From Psoroptes ovis (lineage: Eukaryota > Arthropoda > Arachnida > Sarcoptiformes > Psoroptidae): a stretch of DNA of 64,000 bases. Made by a program: the position numbers and the translations under genes. This document shows positions 1 to 12,700 of the stretch, piece by piece; position 1 is the stretch's first letter; each line of letters opens with the position of its first letter. The notes under the pieces are model-generated. The model worked only from the letters and a program-made list of their open reading frames with translations. It was not told the origin of the DNA and ran no database searches. Location of the stretch: assembly GCA_002943765.1 (NCBI GenBank), contig PQWQ01000017.1:620001-684000 (forward strand), written 5' to 3'.

Positions 1-123
1 TCCTCTTTGGTGTTTTCAAATCGGGCCAAAGATAATTTTCTCATGGAAAATCTTTCGGTTGGTTCACACAACCTTTTCACGCATCACCATCGTCATCAAC
101 ATCATCGTCGGTATGCACCATAA
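1..123 (+). CDS. possible C-terminal end of a gene entering from the left (partial)
   Basis: Frame 1 is open from the first base to a TAA at 121-123, giving about 40 residues that include SNRAKDNFLMENLSVG and end in a His/Arg-rich tail (HHHRHQHHRRYAP). The mix of residues before the His-rich tail looks more like coding than the low-complexity sequence around it. No family is recognised. There is no start in the window, so if real it is a last exon or its tail. The stretch is short enough that chance openness is a serious alternative. Confidence 0.3.
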   Translation, partial: SSLVFSNRAKDNFLMENLSVGSHNLFTHHHRHQHHRRYAP

Positions 124-2375
124 GCACCATCAACATTGGCGAGCACCGTCATTGGTATGCACCATCATAATACACCAACTACAAATCCACCCACAAAAAT
201 CCTCATTCTTACATTCATCAAGCATCATGACCATCAAATAATTGGAGACCTCGTAACAGTTATGATGATGATGATCATGTGAACCAAAAATTTATCCAAA
301 AATGTAAAAAAAATCTGAAATGAAATACCTGTAAAAGGTAAATATCTGATTTTCTCATGATTCGATTTCTTATTCATCCAAGATATTTATTATTAAAAAC
401 GAATAACCCTTTGAGAAACCATTTTAATAGGTCTCAATACTGAAATTGTTTTGAAAAGGGTTATGAGAGAATGATATGATTATGAAATTTCAGAGAGAGG
501 TATGAAAGAGTTTGAAAAAATCCAAAGGTTCAATCCTTTGAATCCTTTGACGTGTTTAGGTCAATTTTTTTTTCTTTTAGAACTGAGGTGGATGTGTCAT
601 TGAATTTCTCGTCATTTGAGCAAATGATTCAAAATTTAACATCACCACCGCACAACTCATCAATCATCAATCAAAATTGAATGTTCATGTGTCAGAGGGG
701 AAGAAAAATGTCGGAAACCCTTCCAAAAAAGGTCTTAAAAGGTATGGTTTCAAAGAGTTCAAAGGGTTATGTTTCAGATTGAAAAAAAATTTCTGAATTT
801 TTTTTTTTCATTTTAATTCATTCGCATCATCGAAAATCTACCTATCCATCCATACGTACATTCAATCATCATCATCATCATCATTTGACGGTACGTTGGT
901 GTATATTCAATCAATCTAGCAGCCCAACCAATCATCAACCATTGAAGACTAATGGTTTACACAACATCAAAGGGTTATAATTTTTGTGAGTTTTTCGGCT
1001 GCTTTTGCTTTCGAGCCTATAACTATCGTTAGGTCTATATAGAAAAAAATGAATTTTTTTTTTCACTTAGACCCTATGAAAAAAAACCCTGTGATATACT
1101 AGATCGGTTAAGCATCCGTTTACTCTGACCGAAAATCATTTTGTTTGCTTTTTTCTTTGCTTATTACCATTTCACACGATCACTCTCTACCCTTCTCTAG
1201 CTGTCTATTGAATGAATTGAATGACAGATGGTTGTTTCATTAATTTTCGTTGCTTGCCACAGTAAAAAGCATCAAATTAAGTTCTCAAAGGGTTGAAAAA
1301 AATCAAATTTTAAATGATTTTGGCGCCATCTGTCGGTGTGAAAATCAAGTTTAAAATTTTTTCAAAAAATGACTTACCTTTCAAAATTAATTTTTGAATC
1401 TTCAAAATCTTCAAACCTTTAAACAATTTAGGATTTATCCAGCGATGTTTCAAATTAAAAATGAATGATTTTGAAAGCAGAGAGAGGCTATAAATGAGGG
1501 AGTCAATTATGATTCGGCAAATTTTGAAGTTTTATTGAGTTTTATTAGTCTTAAAAATTATCTTAAGCGTCTCCTAATGTCTTCAATATGTCTTGGTCGT
1601 CGATATGTGTGTGTGTGTGTGGCATCAATTGCGGGTGGTCTAATCGTCTAATAATAAGGCAGCTAGGATAGAAGTTTATCGTCTTGAATCAAACATAAAA
1701 TAAAGAAATTTAAGAAAAAACGAAAATCTCATTGAAACATTAAAAAAAATTCATCATTCAATCATTCCAAAGGTCTAACCCTTTATGACAATTATTATTT
1801 TTCAATCATTCATTTATTCGATTTCATTCGAAAATTTATTTTCCAAAAAATCCGTAAAGTTCGCGTGTATTTTAGAACCTAGGGTCGGGACTACACATTC
1901 AATATTAACCGCCGCCACAGTACCATCGATAAAAAGCGCGTGCATACACATTACCGACATCACCACCACCATCACCGCCATCGCCAACACCAACAACACG
2001 ACAGCCACACATAAACCCACACATACGCGGCAAACGCGTGCTAAAGGTGACCCTTTGAAAATTTCAGTTAAAAATTCAGCAAAAAAAAATGACCTGTTTG
2101 ACATTGATCTTGAAATATATTTCAAAGTTCAATGTGCTCATTGTGTGGGTACACACAAACAACAATAAAATAAACAGAAAAGATTTCATTTCAAAGCAAA
2201 GCATTTTATTCATTTATTTTGAACATTGTTTGATTCTAATTAATTTTATAAAAAATATTAATTAATCAATTTAATTAATCGATTACATGATTTGATATTT
2301 GGATTGAAATAAACTGATTTATCATTGATTTTCGATTCAAAATCTTCTTGCTTTTTTCATTCATAATCATTGGAT
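124..2375. other. intergenic, AT-rich, with a repeated 10-mer and a GC-richer patch
   Basis: No convincing gene is seen here. Exact TCAAAGGGTT or its complement occurs at 405-414, 759-768, 967-976 and 1285-1294, with a further copy at 2525-2534 inside the last intron of the neighbouring proteasome gene. There are several one-mismatch versions. Bases 1880-2045 are richer in G+C than the surroundings and open on both strands, but the translations are repetitive (Thr/His or Val/Met runs) and are not called. A GGCGCCATCTG element is at 1322-1332. Confidence 0.6.
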
Positions 2376-4494
2376 TTAAGCAAATCCATCATCTTCTTCA
2401 TCGGCCATCTCTTTAGCATATTCAAGATCTTGTTGTTCACGTTCACGTCGGTTCTATTATATGAGTATAATGGGGCAAAGAAGGAATTTATTAATAATCG
2501 AAAATTTTTTATTATTATCAATATTCAAAGGGTTAAAATTGTTGAAAAATGAATTTTATTTCATGTCATCAGAAAAAAATGAGAAAAATGCTTCATTCAG
2601 TATTAATTCTCAAAGGAAAAACATAAGAAATAAATTTTAATTGAAAAATTCGTAATTTAAAATTGAAAAATTAATAAATTAAACCAGATAAAATCAAAAA
2701 CATAATCATTCAATCATTCCATCAATAGACACACACGCACATGTGAGACATGAAACGAAGAAACAGAATAAGCAATCAAATATTAGTAAGGAATTGGACT
2801 GGACTAATATGGATAATATATAAATCATTCAATCAATGGCTTTTTTTGGTTTGTTTGTTTGTGTTTGGAGCTAATTTGATCAATGTTTGGTTAATTATGG
2901 AAAAAAAGTTAGTCATTTGAAATCAATGAATGTCATACATACCTCAGCACTTTCAAGATCTTTATTGTAAGATCGTGGTGGAAAACGCATCGCTTTTACC
3001 GATTGATTGTGGATATCCAGACAAAACGATATACGACTATTGAATGCATTCAATGGTTCAGCTGTACAATAAATATCAATCGTTTCTTTTGATTGCATAA
3101 ATTCATGTTCATGATCAATAGTTGCTTCAATAACACCATCACGTATGGCTTTCGATACAATATATTCAGCATCTTCAACATTATCCAACATTAGCTTTTC
3201 GGCAATATCTTTCAAATATATACGTGAATATGATTGATTTATCATACGTATAGCTGTTTTAATAACATTATGTCTTAGACGTATAATTAATGTATATGTA
3301 TGATCTGATTGAAATTTTGTACCAAATTTTTCCAATACTTCATTAAATCTTTTCAAATTACCCGTACGTACAGCTTGTGTCAGCTGAAAATATGGTGATA
3401 ATGGACGATGCAATACTGGATCACGAAATATAGCACGTTCAGGTATATCACCAAGCAATAAATCAACAGTAATTGCTAATTTATTTACAATTTGTTTGAA
3501 ACCAACAGCTGATTGTTGTGGTGCTTTTCTAATTGCTTGCAGCAAATTTTTTCTTGCTTCAGAATATTCCAATTGTATAGCTTTAATACGTCCTAAATAA
3601 TAGAAAAAACGTGCCCATTCATTGTTCGATGCACTTTCAGGAAATGTAGATTTCGATACCAATTTTGATGCTTGATCATAAAGATTATAATGTAAATATA
3701 TGCGTAACAATGAATTTAACAATACAGCTTGTCCTTCATAATCATTACGCAGTGTTGCTGTTTGTAAACGGCTATGAAAAAATGATTTTGTTTCATTCAG
3801 TTGTCCATTCAATTCATAACATCTTGTATGATAATAATATGCTTTGGCAGCCAATACATCTAATGTACGCCGATTGTGTTTACAAATTTTGGCCATCAAT
3901 GCATCTGAACATGTTTTAGCCTATGGTGATGATTGAAAATCAAATTAGAATATTTCGAGCAAATCATCGAGATTCATGACGATGAATACTTACATTTTTA
4001 TAATTATGTAAATCAAGCAAATAAAGTATGACAAGTAAATGAAAATAAACATCTTGTTCAGGCGACAATGATGGCACGGAAAATTTTGTTTTCGATTTTC
4101 CAGTTGGTCCAGTTGCAACCGATGTTGTCGATTGTTGTGTTTGTTCACCAGTGTCCATCGGTTCATCAATATATGCTAACAATGCTTGTCGTTTATCCGG
4201 CACACTTTGATAAAACATCGTAATGACACGTCTTAGTATTGATGAATTAATATTTTTACGTGTTGCATTCAATGATCGGAGAACACGCAGAATGAATCGC
4301 TGTTCTTTACCATTGACACCTTTATCAATTTGTTTTGCATGTTCACGTAATTCTTCGATGACAAAATTTTCACGTTCAATTTTTTTCGCTGCTTCATCGA
4401 TGACCATCGTTTCGGAATCGGCAGCTTTACCATCTTCACCAGGTGATTTCATATCGACATCATTATCGATTTGATTTTTTTTATTTTCAACCAT
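2376..4494 (-). CDS. PSMD3: 26S proteasome non-ATPase regulatory subunit 3 (Rpn3)
   Basis: This encodes a scaffold subunit of the 19S lid, which caps the 20S core and handles ubiquitinated substrates. Three exons are read on the minus strand: 4494-3994, 3920-2943 and 2453-2376. All junctions are GT-AG and phase 0, giving about 518 residues (family about 500-535). The charged N-terminus starts at MVENKKNQ. The middle holds helical TPR-like repeats (for example RFFYYLGRIKAIQLEYSEAR). The PCI/winged-helix region includes IYLKDIAEKLMLDNVEDAEYIVSKAIRDG, split here as IYLKDIAEKLML and the following DNVEDAEYIVSKAIRDG. The last exon supplies the family's acidic tail (EYAKEMADEEDDGFA). The start at 4494 is the first ATG; the open frame upstream begins only with GTG. 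A short initial segment could be missed, but family identity is secure. Confidence 0.95.
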
Positions 4495-4687
4495 TTTTGC
4501 TTTCACTGTTTTTTAATTGTAAAGTAACCGTAGACTAATCGTTATTGAAAAATTATGAATGAAATGTCACAAAATTTGAAATTTTCACCGAATTTGAATT
4601 ATCAAAAAAATTGAACAATGCTCACTTGAATTAAAAGAGTAGACACAAAATGAGTAAGCAAAAAAATAATCTTTAAAAATCGCAACT

Positions 4688-4701
4688 GCAGCCATCTGGC
4701 G
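4688..4701. promoter_or_regulatory. putative core-promoter element upstream of PSMD3
   Basis: GCAGCCATCTGGCG lies about 195 bp upstream of the PSMD3 ATG (gene on the minus strand). The GCCATCTG core also occurs at 1325-1332. It resembles the GCCATCT/YY1-like elements seen in TATA-less housekeeping promoters. Position and motif are the only evidence. Confidence 0.3.
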
Positions 4702-5771
4702 TTTCGAAATTAAACCTCTTCGAATTTAAAATTTTCAAAATTTCATTTTCATCAACATCATCATCAACATCGACACACATATAAGACACATCTATTCATA
4801 TGTCACTTCATGTTTTCAATTCTTATATTTGTTCATTCAATAATTTCTCCAAAAACTCAAAGCCATCGATGTCTAATCGAATAGGATTTTCCACCAATCG
4901 TCAATCGCGTAATCAATATTTGAGATCTTCATTTGTCCTTGTGTCAAATATGGTTGTTTTTTTGACAAAAAAAAGCCAACAAAGCCAAAAACTCATTCAC
5001 ACATTCACATATGCACACATCACACTCATATGAACTTGCATTCATCAATTTTCACATCAATTTCAATTCCAAGAAAAATTATGAAAAATTGAAAGAAAAT
5101 TTCTGCCAACATTGAAAGAAAAACAAAATCATACATTTTTGCATAACAATATACTTCGAAATACTGTGTGAGATATCAAAGACATATGTGTTTAGAACCA
5201 TATAATAACCCTTTTTTTTATCGTAAAAATGGAAAATAATAAAAGACATTTTTCCATATGCACGACATAATCAATGATGGAAGTTGAAAAAGCCATTTAT
5301 GAGACATTTCTCCAAGAGTTAATGGGTAAAATTCTTGTTGTTGTTGTTGTTAAAGGAAATAAGGATCGAAAAGGATGGTAATGATGATGATGGCCATGAT
5401 AATGGTGATGGTAATGGCGATGCTCAAGAAGACAAAAATATGGCCAATTCATCGAAATACAAAGATATCAAATAAAATTTTAATCAAAGTTTATCGAAAT
5501 TTATGTGAACTCGATTCAATGAATTTCATATCGGTAAACACATTGATTAGTTTACAACACTGAAACAAATGTCTGATCATCATTTGTTTCTATGCTGATG
5601 TAAATAAATATAAAACATAGGGAACAATAGGGGAAAAAACCATCGACCTTGAAAAGGTTTTACCTTTGAGATTTTTAATGAAGAAAAAAAGTATCCATCG
5701 ATGATGATGGGAATATATGACGGGTAAAATTGAATGGAATTTAATGAACATCGAATGAAATCAATACATTG

Positions 5772-5890
5772 GCCAGATTAAATGCCCGAAATATCCGATA
5801 TTCGGCCAGAATATGAATAAAAAAGCACCAGAATAAAAAAAACGATGCCAGAATACGAGAATATACCAGAACCAGAATACACCAGATATG
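5772..5890. repeat. degenerate CCAGAATA/CCAGATA repeat cluster
   Basis: About nine variants of GCCAGAATA, ACCAGAATA and CCAGATTA/CCAGATATG occur within about 120 bp, irregularly spaced, some with purine-rich spacers. This looks like decayed tandem duplication. No function is evident. Confidence 0.4.
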
Positions 5891-6552
5891 ATCGTAAAAA
5901 AAACTGAATCATAAATTATTCTTTGAAAGAATAAATAATAATAATAAAAGAATAATAATCATTAAAAATGCTTGATTCCATCATTATTCTTCAATGATTG
6001 ATTATTTTTAATTAAAAAATTAATTGTAAATAATGATGATTATTACGATGATGATGATGATGATGTTAATAATGAAAAAGTTACACAAAGTAATCAAATT
6101 GAAACAAAGCAAAGATATTTTATTCAATGAAATGTAATGATAAGAATTGGGAACAAAAACAAAATTAAAAATCGGTAATGTTCGGTTCATTATGGTCGAA
6201 GATAATGATGATGATGATGATACCAAGTACCAACCATCAAGCCGTATCGTCATCATCTAACCGTATTCTCATTTCAGTTATCATCTATTTAAATCAACGA
6301 AATGCAGTTTGAGTTAAATACAATTTCGAATTCAAACATTCAACATTTCAGTATTCAGTACATCTTAAATTATAATGTTTTGACATATGAAAATCATCAT
6401 CATCATCATCATTATTCGATCATTTACCATCATCACCATGATCATCATCATCATCATCATCAACATCGAAGAATATTTATGATTTCATTCGATGATGACA
6501 TTTTTATTATTATTATCTTCATTCGTTGTATTTGTATGATCATCAACAGCTA

Positions 6553-6592
6553 TAACCATTACCATTACCATTACCATTACCATTGCCATTAA
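6553..6592 (+). repeat. ACCATT hexamer microsatellite
   Basis: Five to six consecutive ACCATT-type units, the last ones imperfect (GCCATT, ATTACC). They sit in a wider tract of CAT repeats. Confidence 0.75.
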
Positions 6593-8403
6593 ACATTATC
6601 ATTACCATTAAACATCACCATTATCATCATCATTATGATCATTGAATGTGTTGAATGAATGAATGAATGAATATTTTGACAGCAAACAAACAATGTAATA
6701 ATGGTGATAATAATAATAATAATGTGTAAACAAGTAAATAAATAAATAAAAAATTTCAAATTTTAATTTTAAATTTGAAAATATTTCAAAATTTTTAAAA
6801 TTTGAAATTTCGGTTTTTGGTTTTTCGAATGAATGAATGAATGAATGGTGCCAAAACATCATTCATTCAGAAAGATTTATGAGAGGTGAAATATATATTG
6901 ACAAAACGACAAATTTAATATTCATTCAATGGATGTGTTTGTAGCTATTTGAAAGAGAGTGTAATAATGATTGGTGGTGCGGTAGTGAATAATGGTGAAA
7001 ATATATGTCGAAAATTATCCAATGCGAAGGCAATGCGATAATTCATTACGAATAGATTTTGCTGTAGTTTGAATTTTTTGGCCGTAATCACTAAAGGATC
7101 ATAAAGTTTGATTTATCATTGATGTATTTTACATGCATTAAGCAATCAAAATTCTTGTAAATATATTCACATGTAAAGACATGTGATTTGGATTTAATTT
7201 CAAATATTTTCCGAAAATCATTTCCGAAGATAATTTTTAAAGTGTTGTCAATCAACACCATTCATTCGTCAATCATTCATCGGAACATTCGTAAATCATT
7301 CATCGCTATTGATTTATTCAATCTATGATTGCGGCCAATTTACCCATATATTTTCATTTTGAAATTCAAAGTTAATTTATCGGTGTTCGGTGTACATTTC
7401 ATTACCATTCATTCACATTTGATTAAATTCACTTCGATTCAGTGATCGTCAATGAATGCATAAATTCTGATTTGATTCACTCCGCATCTTGCCAAATTCT
7501 GCCAAATTTGATACATTTCAATTCGATACATTTCTCTGGCCGTACATTCGCCGTACGCTGTAGCAGCCAATTAAATCCAATGAGATTCGGTGAATCAATG
7601 AAAACTATTCAATTTTTCAATTTCAATGCATCGAATCCAAACATGAATGAATTCGGTGATGATGCGCAATTTGAGAAATTTTTCAAAGAAACAGAATGAA
7701 TAAATAAATGAATAAATTTTATCTTCGTGCAAATTCATTCGGCATTCATTCATTGATTGAACATCATCGGTATTTGATGTGTCGGTGTGTTATATTATCA
7801 TCATCATCATTATTATCATCAACATTATCATTGATTACATAATTCTGGCAAGAGTTCCGAAGAAACAAATGTAAAAAACATTGAAACATCAAAGTTGTTC
7901 GTGTATTTGTTTGATGATCATGATCAAAATTAGCCATTAATCACACATTTTCATCAAATTACCAGTAATCATTGATCATCAATTTTAATTCGTGCCATGA
8001 ATATTTAATATGTTCATTGAAACTGAACTCAATCGGTTTTAATGATTTAACCAGAAAAAATTAAATGATTCAACCAGTTTAACCAAGATTTGATTCAGTT
8101 TTTAATGTTTATTATCATCATATGTTTTGAATGTTTGAACAATTGTTCCTCGTTGTTGTTGCAGTTGCTCGATGCTTGAAGCCGCATCAATTTTATGTTT
8201 GTTTCATCAAATTCATTCATTGATTCTTCCAAATTCATTCATCGAAATCATTCATCGAATTTATTCTCGTCCAAAAACATCCAAAAATAGAAAATATTTT
8301 CACTTCAAATTGAAAATATTCAAATTGGAATTTCACGTATTTATCATTATCACAAACACCAATATATTTATAACAATTTAATTGAATAATTCTGATATTT
8401 ATA

Positions 8404-8491
8404 TTATCAGGCTGTCCAATAAGTTCTTGCCGTTTTTCTAATCAAAAAAAAATTTAAAAAATGACAAAAACTTTTAGGACAACCCAATATA
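8404..8491. mobile_element. mariner-like MITE, copy A
   Basis: A roughly 88-bp non-coding element with imperfect terminal inverted repeats. The left end reads CAGGCTGTCCAATAAGTTCT. The right end is ACTTTTAGGACAACCC, which in reverse complement is GGGTTGTCCTAAAAGT. The ends lie in TA-rich flanks as expected for Tc1/mariner insertion. The core is poly(A)-rich and encodes nothing. Three relatives lie at 16231-16318, 20682-20762 and 36923-37006. Confidence 0.65.
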
Positions 8492-9712
8492 ATTGAAAGT
8501 TGAATAAATGTAAATGTTACCGAGGCATTTAACACGGAACATTTTACGATATTTCTACGATTTTTCAATTGAATTTTATTCATGTTTTTTCAATTGAACT
8601 CCTGATGTTTCAAATTTTTATTTATTAATAAATTCTTTGAACATGTTTTTTTCGGTGTTTCTGTGTTTGTTGATATGTTTTTATGTGGATTAAATGAACT
8701 AGTTTCATTTGTTTGATCGACTCTTTTAAATAAATTGATTGATTTTGAATGATTTATTTGATTTGATTCTGAAACAATCACGATTCTTTGTTCTCACCCG
8801 AAGAAATCCATAAATAATTTCCATTTTCATGAGCCAAATCACTCGTCAGATCATCAAAAGAACTGAAGAAAATCCATTTTGGTTTAATTGAAAATGATTA
8901 ATTGATTCGCTTTGCAAGAACTTTGGCAACGAAAAAAATATGTGTTAAAATCTTAATAAAACAAGTTTTCATTTATTATTTACCAGTGAGAATTCGTCAT
9001 GTTTAATAATAATAAAAAATTTCTTTAAATCAAATTTGTGTTTATTTGTTTGCATTCAATTCAAATTCAAATTCAATTTAATTTCAATTAAAAAAAAATA
9101 CAAAGATGTTTTCCGAATTTCTTGTACTTTTTCAATGATAATAAAAAAAATTGTTTGAATTAACTTTTCAACATTGAATAAATGTGTGAATTTTGGTTCA
9201 TCAATTGTGGAAAATCCAATCAAATCACCATCATCATCATCATCATATGAGCAGTATTCAATTATTGGACATTTAAATCACCATTAAAATCAACATAAAA
9301 CAACAACAACAAAGCAGAAATTGTGTGATTGTTCATGTTCAGAAAATGTTCATTGATTGAATTTTGATTTTGAAATACACACAAATATGCAAATACGCGA
9401 ATATTATACAAATTGATCATGATAATAAGTGATAATTTTACGCAAATATTACATTCAAATTTAATTAATTTTCAAATAATGAATTGAATTTTGATGCAAT
9501 TTTATTCGATTTTGTTGTTTTGTTGTTGTTTTGTTTTTGGATATTTTGAATTCAAATTCAATTTGAAAAATCAATTAATCAAAAAATTTTGAATTATTGA
9601 ATTTTAATTATTTGACATTGAATTAACGATCATAATCAGCGAAGATATCGACAGAATTTTTAATTAATCAAAATCAATAATAATCAGCCATAATCAACCA
9701 TAATAATCAATA

Positions 9713-12700
9713 ATGGATCCAATCAGATTAATGAATTATTCATCATCAGCATCTGCTGCAGCAGCACCATCATTATCATCATCTTCATCCTCTTCATCAT
9801 CATCATCATTATTATTATCAGGTTCATCATCATCATCATCATCATCGCTACCATCATCATCATTGTCATCATCATCATCTGCATCATCTGCATCTGCATC
9901 AATGATTAATAATGATTTTAATAATATTTATTATTATTATAATGAAACACAATTAGAAGCATTACCATATTATCCATGGCAAATTATAATAATTATTATT
10001 TATTCAACAACAGCATTCATATCTTTGAGTTCAAATATTTTGACAATTATTATCTTGTTAAGAAATGAACAAGTATCAAGTGAATTATGGAAATTTTTAT
10101 TCAATTTATCAATATCCGACATAACAATGGCATTATTTTGTATACCATTCACATATACAAATTATATGCTTGGTCATTGGATATTTTCCAAATATCTTTG
10201 TCCAATCATACCATTTTTTCAAATATTAGCCGTTTCGGTATCGATTTGGACGTTGACATTGATTGGCATCGATCGGTAAGCATCGATTCATTGAATTTAC
10301 TGATTCAAATTTCTATTCTATTTATAATATTTCAATTGTTCCATGGTGATTTGCATCATTTGCACCATTTGCACTCGATTCTTCATTCTTTGTTGATTTA
10401 TTTGATTATTTTTGTCATTTATTAAATTTGATTCCACTCGCGATTGGCTTGAAATTGAGCCGAAACTTTGTCAATGATTTATGATACGATTCATTGATCA
10501 TTGATTCAAATTGTTGATCTTTTGATAAATCATTGATCATGTCATTGTCAGATTGTCAAATTGTCAAATCGAATGGAAACACAACAAATTTCAAAGAACT
10601 TCGAGTAATTTTGAAACATGAAGTTGATTCAAATAATAATAATATGAATTTAATATATCATTGATCATTTTGACAAAATGATTTTACCGAATTTCCCGAA
10701 TTTCCATATGAATAAACATGATTTCTTTCAAATTTCATCCAATTTGAATCAGGAATTCGTGGCCTAAATTCATCATTGAAATTCATTCTTGTTGTTGTTT
10801 CATTTGTTGGCTCATTGGTTTTTATTTTGTTTTTGGTTTTTAATTAAAACAAATTCAACTTAATTTAATTTGATTTGATTTGATTTGATTTAATTTAAAA
10901 GTTTTTTTCCCATTGAAAATTTTGCAGGTTAACGCTTTACAAGCTGTCGTCGGCATTGGTGCCCGAACTCATTGTTGTTGTTGTTGCCGATTCTGTCGAT
11001 CTTCGTGTTGTTGTTGCCGATGTTGATTTAGTTGTTCCCGATGATCATTGAATTGTGAATATAATAAATTTTTCATCTCAACCAACATATCAATAACAGA
11101 TGGTGAAAATTTTACGCTTTCATTGATCATTTCATTATTGTCATCGATTCGATTTTGATTATTTTGATATTGATTTTGATTATTGTTATGATTATCCAAA
11201 ATATTATTATGATTTTGATCATAATCATAATCATACTTTGTCATCGTTTTTTGATTTTTCAATAATAATCTATTCATATCAATGATTTGATTTGATTGAT
11301 TTCGATGATTTTGGCCATCAATTTTCTGTTGATGTTCAATTGATTTTTTCATTAAGATGTCAAAATTATTATTATCGATTGATTGTCGTTTGCCAATCTT
11401 CGGTTTGATGTCATGATCATTATCATCGATTACCATAGATCGATTATCATCGATTATTTGAAGATTGATTTCGTTATTCTTTGTGGTAATTTTATCGTTA
11501 TCCGAAACATTTTCCGGTGGCTTTGATGGCTTAGGTTTTGATGTATTATTTCCTGCCATCGTTCGATCATCATTATCTTCATCAACTTGGTTGTCATCGT
11601 GACCTTCTTCATCAACTTTTTCGACCACTTTGCCACCGGTTTCAATCAATACCTTGCGTAATACGTTTGTCAACCTTTGAAATGATGTTTTTTCCACATG
11701 ATTATTTCGATGCGTTTGTTGTTGTTGCTGTTTTTCAAGATGATGATAAGGTATCGATATTTTTATCGCATCATTCTTGATATTATCTGTGATGTTTGTT
11801 TTCAATTCAGTTCGGTTCGTTCTTGTGGCGGATCTAGATGATCGACCATAATGATTTCTTGATTGTTGCATACGACGATCATAATTACCATGATCACTTC
11901 TTTGATATCGATTCGAGCTTTGCTGATGATAACTACTTCGACGATTACTGTCCGATCGGTTATAACTACTTCTGCGATCATTAATCGAACGCTTGTAACT
12001 ACTACGGCGACTATCCGAACGATTCGAATCACTACTTTGATTCGATCTATCATCACGGCGGATATTTCGTGATGACGATGCTTTTGCTGATGATGCTCTT
12101 GATGATGCTTTCGCTGAAGATGGAATCTTGTCTTTATTTTTTAGTTTAGCACCATTATCCTTATAATAATCCTTATTATCTTTATATTTCGGTGTTCTCG
12201 ATCTTGTATCAGCTGGTTTCGATTTTTTGTTTTCATCACCTTTCTTCAGCTTTGAATCAATATTTTTGGACTTATTTTGTTTATTTTTTTCATTTCGATT
12301 ATTCTTTGATTTCATAAATTTACAATTAAAAATGATTGAAAATATTATTGTGGAAAATATAATCATCATCATTATTTTACTGATGACAATTATCAATAAC
12401 ATTGTCATGTGAATTAATGCGATATGTTTACATAAGTTTTAAATGGAATGAAATTGAATGAAAATGGAACCAACGTCAAATCACGCCAATCGATTAGTGT
12501 GCTTTTATATAAACCAAATTCAAAAACAATAAATTTCATTTAATTTTGATTGATTATTTTATTCATTCCAATTCTCGAATGAAATGGAAAAAAAAAATTA
12601 TTGAAAATTATTAATTTATTCCATAAATCAATTTATCGTCTGGTTCATTGATTGTTTTTTCGGTGCATATTTCGCAACGTTCAACTCAGTTCTCAAATCA

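Larger units (their letters stand above)
4702..9712. other. gene-poor, simple-repeat-rich intergenic region
   Basis: No ORF here looks like a protein. The region holds CAT/ATG trinucleotide tracts (for example 6390-6465), a run of ACCATT hexamers (about 6556-6590), AATG tetramers near 6656-6672 and 6828-6845, and a degenerate CCAGAATA-type array (about 5772-5890). It also contains a mariner-like MITE at 8404-8491. The last part probably contains the promoter and 5' leader of the GPCR gene that starts at 9713. Confidence 0.6.

Noticed and set aside
1785..2168. 127-codon plus-strand ORF, with a 103-codon minus-strand ORF over the same bases
   Set aside because: Both are open only because the patch is GC-richer and repetitive (Thr/His/Ala or Val/Met runs). 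There is no domain, no splice logic and no promoter.
4223..4474. ORFs opposite PSMD3, SZT2, ALDH and the acetyltransferase
   Set aside because: All are antisense or shifted-frame shadows of well-supported exons.
6302..6862. ORFs with His- or Tyr-rich translations
   Set aside because: They are direct readings of CAT, ACCATT and AATG microsatellites.
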